Below, piece after piece: positions 59,303 to 64,000 of a DNA stretch of 64,000 nt. How positions within the stretch are numbered: position 1 is the stretch's first letter; each line of letters opens with the position of its first letter. Both the position numbers and the translations under genes were made by a program. Below the pieces are notes generated by a model that saw only the letters and a program-made list of their open reading frames with translations, did no database searches and was not told where the DNA came from. The stretch covers positions 19,820,001-19,884,000 of the forward strand of contig JAYKYS010000009.1 of the NCBI GenBank assembly GCA_036924285.1, given 5' to 3'. The DNA is from Asterella californica. Lineage: Eukaryota > Streptophyta > Marchantiopsida > Marchantiales > Aytoniaceae.

Positions 59303-59347
59303 CAGGTAATACCTTTGTATTATTCTTGTATTCAAAGGTATTACCTG
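59303..59347. repeat. Perfect 15-bp inverted repeat, 15-nt loop
   Basis: CAGGTAATACCTTTG (59303-59317) is complementary to CAAAGGTATTACCTG (59333-59347). Confidence 0.85.
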
Positions 59348-61402
59348 ACATGAGCAAGATTAAAAGCTCATTGGAATGAGGGTTTAGCACATAATATATA
59401 CATATAGGAATCAAATAATAATCAAATAATAATAATAATTTTGCTGCAACAACTGAGATGATAAAAGCGGCCACGGGCAACCAGATGACATGTTCCATTG
59501 CGCATATTACTAATCCGAATTTTGAGGTCAGATTTCCACGATTCATGAATTATTATCCTAAGCTATGTATTAATAATAAACTAGGCACCTCTCTCTCTTG
59601 GCCGCTGATTCTGGTCTACGAGTACGTACATCCAAAAGATCAATGGATGCTATCAAACAATACGTTGTTAAGAGAGGCGTGATCAAACACAAAAGACTGG
59701 AGATAGAGCAAATGCATGATCTCATACTAAACAAATATAGATATTAGATATAGATACACAGGAATAAATTATCTAAGTAAGTGTAGTCTAAAGTCTAGCT
59801 ACTGCATATCTTATTTAATCAAGGATCGAGCAATTGTTTGAGAAGAATGGTAACATCTGTAGACATTTATGGTCATTCTTTTAACGGATTTTTGCTTAAA
59901 TAAGTCCAATATTGACATTTGTGTTAGATAATTGTAATTCTTAATAAATTCAATATTGCACTTAAGAGGTTTTTCTTATAAATATCTTTACATTCGAATT
60001 CGACTACGAATAATTCTTTAAAGTCGAATTTTCTTGCTCCAAATTTGTAAGTAAAGTAAAAAGACTAGACTCACATAAATAGATACTTTAAATTAAATTG
60101 AAATTATATATACACCCAAATAGGAGTTACAAAAAGAACCCATAAAATTATAGATGGTCAAAAATTATATGAGCGACCCCTAACGACAATTTTAAATTAG
60201 TAACTGAAAGATTAATTTCTTCTTAAATTTTAAATAAATACTAAATTAAACTGCTCAGTTCTTGAACCGTGCTAGGTGGTTAAGTATTAACCCTCAATGT
60301 AGAGTGATACAAGACATTACATTATCTTCAACACTACTGTAGTAAGCATGCTAGGGGAAGAAAATGGAGCTGCTGGTACAGAAGAGGCTATGAGTGTCCA
60401 AAGTTCCAAAGCTGCACTAATAGGGGTTTTTGAACATTGAGGTCTTCCGGACACAAAGGGGCTCAAAGGTAATATTCATCAAAACAAACTGCGGATGCAC
60501 AACGGACTTGAGCAGATATGAATGAATGGATCATAATATCAAATTCAAATCGATCGATGAACTCGACCATGGAAGAAGCGGGATAATCCGTGACCGAATG
60601 ACGAACACCGTCGACGATTATCTGTCGGATTATACTATCATGTCCATCACGAGGGATTGAGAATCTACAAAAGGACTATGTTTGAAACCCCCTTATATAA
60701 CTCTTCATCAAATCACACTCCCGTTCCATCGAGTCCTCAGCAAGTCAAAAGGAAAAGAAGGCAGAAGTGAATCAGAGGCAGGAGGAAATCTGATCATATA
60801 AGTAGTACTTGAATCACTAAAGCGGAAATTACGTAGAGAGAACCTAAACTACAAGACAAAAAGTCTGTGTCATGAGGACCATGTGCCCAGTCGAACTCTG
60901 ACGAAGAGATTTGCACATGAGAAACGGATGATCGAACATGTCAGTGAAGGCAAAGCGCGCTGAACTTGCAGGCCCTTCGTTTGTTAATTAGCGTCTTTAC
61001 TTCAAGCTTAGTACTTGCGATTCCCACCACAGAAACGCTCCGAAGCGTACAACGTTTTGCTTCATCGCGATAATCGCGATACAAAAGAGGAAGAGAAAAC
61101 GTTTGGTCGCGATCAAAGCTGATCTGCTCTGGTCCGGTCTGGTACTGCTTGGGATCCCGTCCACTCATCCCTGTGGTGTTTCGTATGCTAGGTCAGCAAC
61201 GTTCGGAGGTGGGAGGAGAGCTACGGTTAACTAACTCCCACACAAGCTGAATTTTAACCTCCCGGGTGATTTTATCCAGTGGCACCCTTTCCACCAGAAA
61301 ACTGCTACGGAGTGGGTCGTATGTAGTTATTATCGTTTGGTGTTCTAGGAATGGAAATTTATATTATAATTAATAGATTTTCACTCAAAGATTAAATATT
61401 CT

Positions 61403-61439
61403 AACTAATGCTGGTCAGTTGAACTGACGAGCATTAGTT
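61403..61439. repeat. 18-bp hairpin with one mismatch
   Basis: AACTAATGCTGGTCAGTT pairs with AACTGACGAGCATTAGTT across a single-base centre, with one G-G mismatch. Confidence 0.85.
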
Positions 61440-63108
61440 TGTTGGTAGCCTCATCCGCTTGTAGTTTAGGAGGCATAGAGTAGAGTTCTCTTGCCAGGAA
61501 GCCTCAGTACGTGAAAGTGTAACTGCTTTCGGTTGCAAAAAGTCTCACGGTGAAAAAAATCTAAATAATAATTTTTTATTTCACAAAAATATGAAGTCAT
61601 TAAATTTAATATATAATCGATATGAAACTAAATACTCAATGGTTTACTATTTGGAAGTTGAAGAAACAACATCACAGAGATTGGGACTTTTAAAGTATCA
61701 ACAGATCACATACTCTAAAACATAAACTTGGTAGGTTTATGCTTTGTTACTACAGTGCGCATAAATTTTGAAATCCAAATTGGGTTATATATTATCTGCA
61801 ATATATAAATATATAAATTTTCCCAGAATTATGAGATGGGAGATAAGATTTCACGACGGAATTAAATGATAGACGGTGTTGAAGCGAGTCACAACCTGAG
61901 AATACATATACGTCCAAAGAAATGGTCAAGTATAAGAATATATTTTTTCATTAAACAACACATATTTTATTATTTTAGGTTCAAAGAAATACACTATATT
62001 AGGAGGAGACAAGAAACACTTCCAGACGATCTAAGGGTCTTTTCCGACTAGGTCCTTAGTGTGCTTATCAGACACTCTCAGATTGGTTCGGTAATAAGAA
62101 TTATATTCCGAATGTAATTTCGCAAGTGTGACAATAGTATATTAGTTAGCATATAGCATCTCTAAGGTTTTTGGCTGGGGGTACCTCAGATTTAGATCAG
62201 ATTATGTATTTCGCTTACACAAACTCTCTCAGGCGGACGCGTAGATGCTCAAGTGAAACTAAAACGAATCCACTGTCACGGCACGTGAGATTATCTTTTT
62301 CTTTGAAAATCACGAAAGTAAACGATATGTGATGAGAAGACGATAACTATCACGACTGCAGTAGTTACCAAAAGCTGCAGGACTGGCAGCTGTACCCTTC
62401 AGGTCTGGCAGGACTCATTAGGCAAGTTAAAGAGTGTAGTCGGAAGAGACCATAAGATTCTATACCATACTGTAATAAGTGTTTGTTAATTTACTGCAAC
62501 TCCATCCATTTGTTTCGATTTCAGTAAGTACAGAACGTGGACAAATCTACAGGACCTGGGATAACACGCTGAAGTATTACAATAAAAGCACGTCTGAATA
62601 TTTTCTCTTCATATTTTCTTTAATATTTACTTGAAGATGGGAGTTGTAACGGTTATACGGCTAACCATATTTCTTTGGACTTATAGAGCGGAAACGACAG
62701 AGACTTCTAAGGAGGCATAGACAGTAGAACGGATAGAAAACGTGCGATCGGCAAATCGACCAAGGTACTGCTTCTGATATTCCAGTTCCAGCCTATACAT
62801 GCGTACAACCGCAAAAGAAAGAGTTGCCTGAGAGAAGTGAAGAACAACGGGTGACGGAATATTCTCATGTTATTCGACCGCATGCTGGGTAAGGCTAACG
62901 TAAACTCAGGCAAACGGCAAATGTCTTCTGGCATCAGGAAATTACCTCCAGCTATAGACGGCATGGCTCCTGGAAAACCAATCTGAACTCTTCATTGACA
63001 GTTTTATTTGTATATACAGCGCATTTTATTTTTAAATTTAATTGTCGGCTACATTCTAGATTTGTACCCTAATATCAGTTGTCAAAACGAATTGCTGGGA
63101 GAGAACGT

Positions 63109-63475
63109 AAGAAATTTACTTTACCGCAACTCTAATATGTTTCTCGTACTTTACATCATTCCTTTTAACTTTACGTTATTTTATCGTATCTTTGACCAGC
63201 TATGGCAAGTTCAGTAGTTCAGAATGCCATGCATCAGAATGAAAGAAGTGTATATTAGTCGTCATTCATGTATCTACACTAAAATTTTAATTTAAAATAT
63301 GTTTACAACATATTATTAACTCAAATTATTTCTTATATGTTGGAGTGTAATGTCTTTACATAGCGATAAAGTTGCTATTTCCAGTCAAGGGTGTGGTGTA
63401 GTCAAGTACCACCAAGTTAAAAGTAGTGGGGTAAATTCAGTCAAACGTATTATGGGTGCGGTCAAGTAAATATCT
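63109..63475. mobile_element. MITE copy 3 with exact 11-bp flanking direct repeat
   Basis: The left end AGAAATTTACTTTACCGC and the right end, read inverted, AGATATTTACTTGACCGC match, and similarity continues inward (TAATAYGTTT, CTTTTAACTT). ATCTTTGACCAGCTATGGC in the left arm equals the corresponding stretch of copy 1. GGAGAGAACGT occurs at 63098-63108 and again at 63476-63486, exactly outside the ends, as a target-site duplication would. It is non-coding. Confidence 0.82.
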
Positions 63476-64000
63476 GGAGAGAACGTTGGAAGCTGAAACA
63501 GATATCCCAAAGTGAAGTATAAGTTTATGTATTAAACCGCAAGAATCAGTATAAAATGAGGAAAATATATTGAATTTTAGATAACGAGAAAGATTATTCT
63601 TTTCTCTAAGAGACTACTTACCTTTTAATTCTATATATCTCAATCAGTATTAATAGTATTAATTTGAAATAAATCATAAAATATATAACTATAAGTTATA
63701 TTCATATATAATAAATAACTTTAGACCGAATCTTTACTCTTCTGATTCCCTGACTGAATGAGAACTCTATGATGAAAGGCATTTTTACTTTAACGGTTGT
63801 TAACAACCTGTGCGCTACCGGATTAGAAACTCGAGAAACGTGAGACTCCGGCGCTCTGGGTGTCCGGAGTCCTTATACCGGCACTTGTGGTTTAACTGCT
63901 GCCTACTACAGTACGTGGAGTGAGTAGTACAGTGCTTGGCACCGAAAGAACAATGAGCCCAAGCAGTTCCCACAAATTCACTATTCTCACCCGATGTAAA
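63476..64000. other. Right edge, no gene recognised
   Basis: AT-rich to about 63750, then balanced composition with no supported ORF. Confidence 0.3.

Larger units (their letters stand above)
53860..63108. other. Long region without a recognisable gene
   Basis: 53860-58850 has balanced composition and many short ORFs (up to 154 codons at 56173-56637), but none has a domain, signal peptide or consistent codon use that I can support. It contains (GCAAT)n at about 56170-56192 and a doubled TGACAAGCATTTACA at 57541/57557. From 58850 the DNA is mostly AT-rich. Hairpins at 59303-59347 and 61403-61439 are listed separately. Confidence 0.35.

Noticed and set aside
60941..61168. 75-codon minus ORF in GC-balanced DNA
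   Set aside because: Looks protein-like at the start (MSGRDPKQYQTGPEQI) but has no family resemblance, no second exon and no promoter evidence.

Overview
The window looks like nuclear DNA of a land plant. The supporting evidence is an alpha-expansin with the two classical expansin introns, a secreted protein with a PROTODERMAL FACTOR 1-like C-terminal domain, and plant-type Ty1/copia, Ty3/gypsy chromovirus and L1-type LINE remains that use an initiator-Met-tRNA primer site. A bryophyte, perhaps a Marchantia-like liverwort, is my best guess, but nothing here proves it. Only two host genes are convincing in 64 kb. Most of the rest is transposon debris and AT-rich spacer.

Layout. 1-1290: minus-strand Ty1/copia integrase debris. 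1369-2745: a broken coiled-coil ORF of an unknown, probably repetitive family. 3567-4810 and 11270-11830: two oppositely oriented arrays of a ~105-bp unit built around a palindromic GCTAGC...GCTAGC core, the left one starting with CACTACAAAA as CACTA transposons do. Between them lies a plus-strand copia element (LTR end 6679, primer site 6680, gag 6864, protease-like part 9700-10080) that appears split by a minus-strand LTR-type insertion (about 7610-9607). 13.7-14.9 kb: short tandem repeats and strong hairpins. 19054-20307: the intronless PDF1-like gene (minus). 22570-26080: a decayed minus-strand L1-type LINE. 26603-27100: a zinc-finger/endonuclease-like tail of another non-LTR element. 29430-29900: the 3' end of a further LTR element. 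34.5-36 kb: a Mutator-like MITE and a hairpin/AAACCAC-rich stretch. 36-37.5 kb: a GC-rich island without a convincing gene. 38615-45735: a nearly intact Ty3/gypsy chromovirus with 945-bp LTRs and one in-frame TGA. 45966-47412: a TIR element whose ends are themselves hairpins. 48124-49370: an older gypsy RNase H/integrase fragment. 51712-53247: the alpha-expansin gene (minus) with a 5'-UTR intron and TATA box. 53-63 kb: no recognisable gene. 63109-63475: another copy of the Mutator-like MITE.

The two host genes both encode secreted, wall-associated products: an expansin that loosens cellulosic walls, and a PDF1-like repeat protein. They lie 31 kb apart and nothing shows that they are co-regulated. 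The most interesting non-genic signals are a three-copy MITE family (16643, 34517, 63109), two copies of which are flanked by exact 11-bp direct repeats, the hairpin-ended TIR element, and the paired palindromic-repeat arrays.
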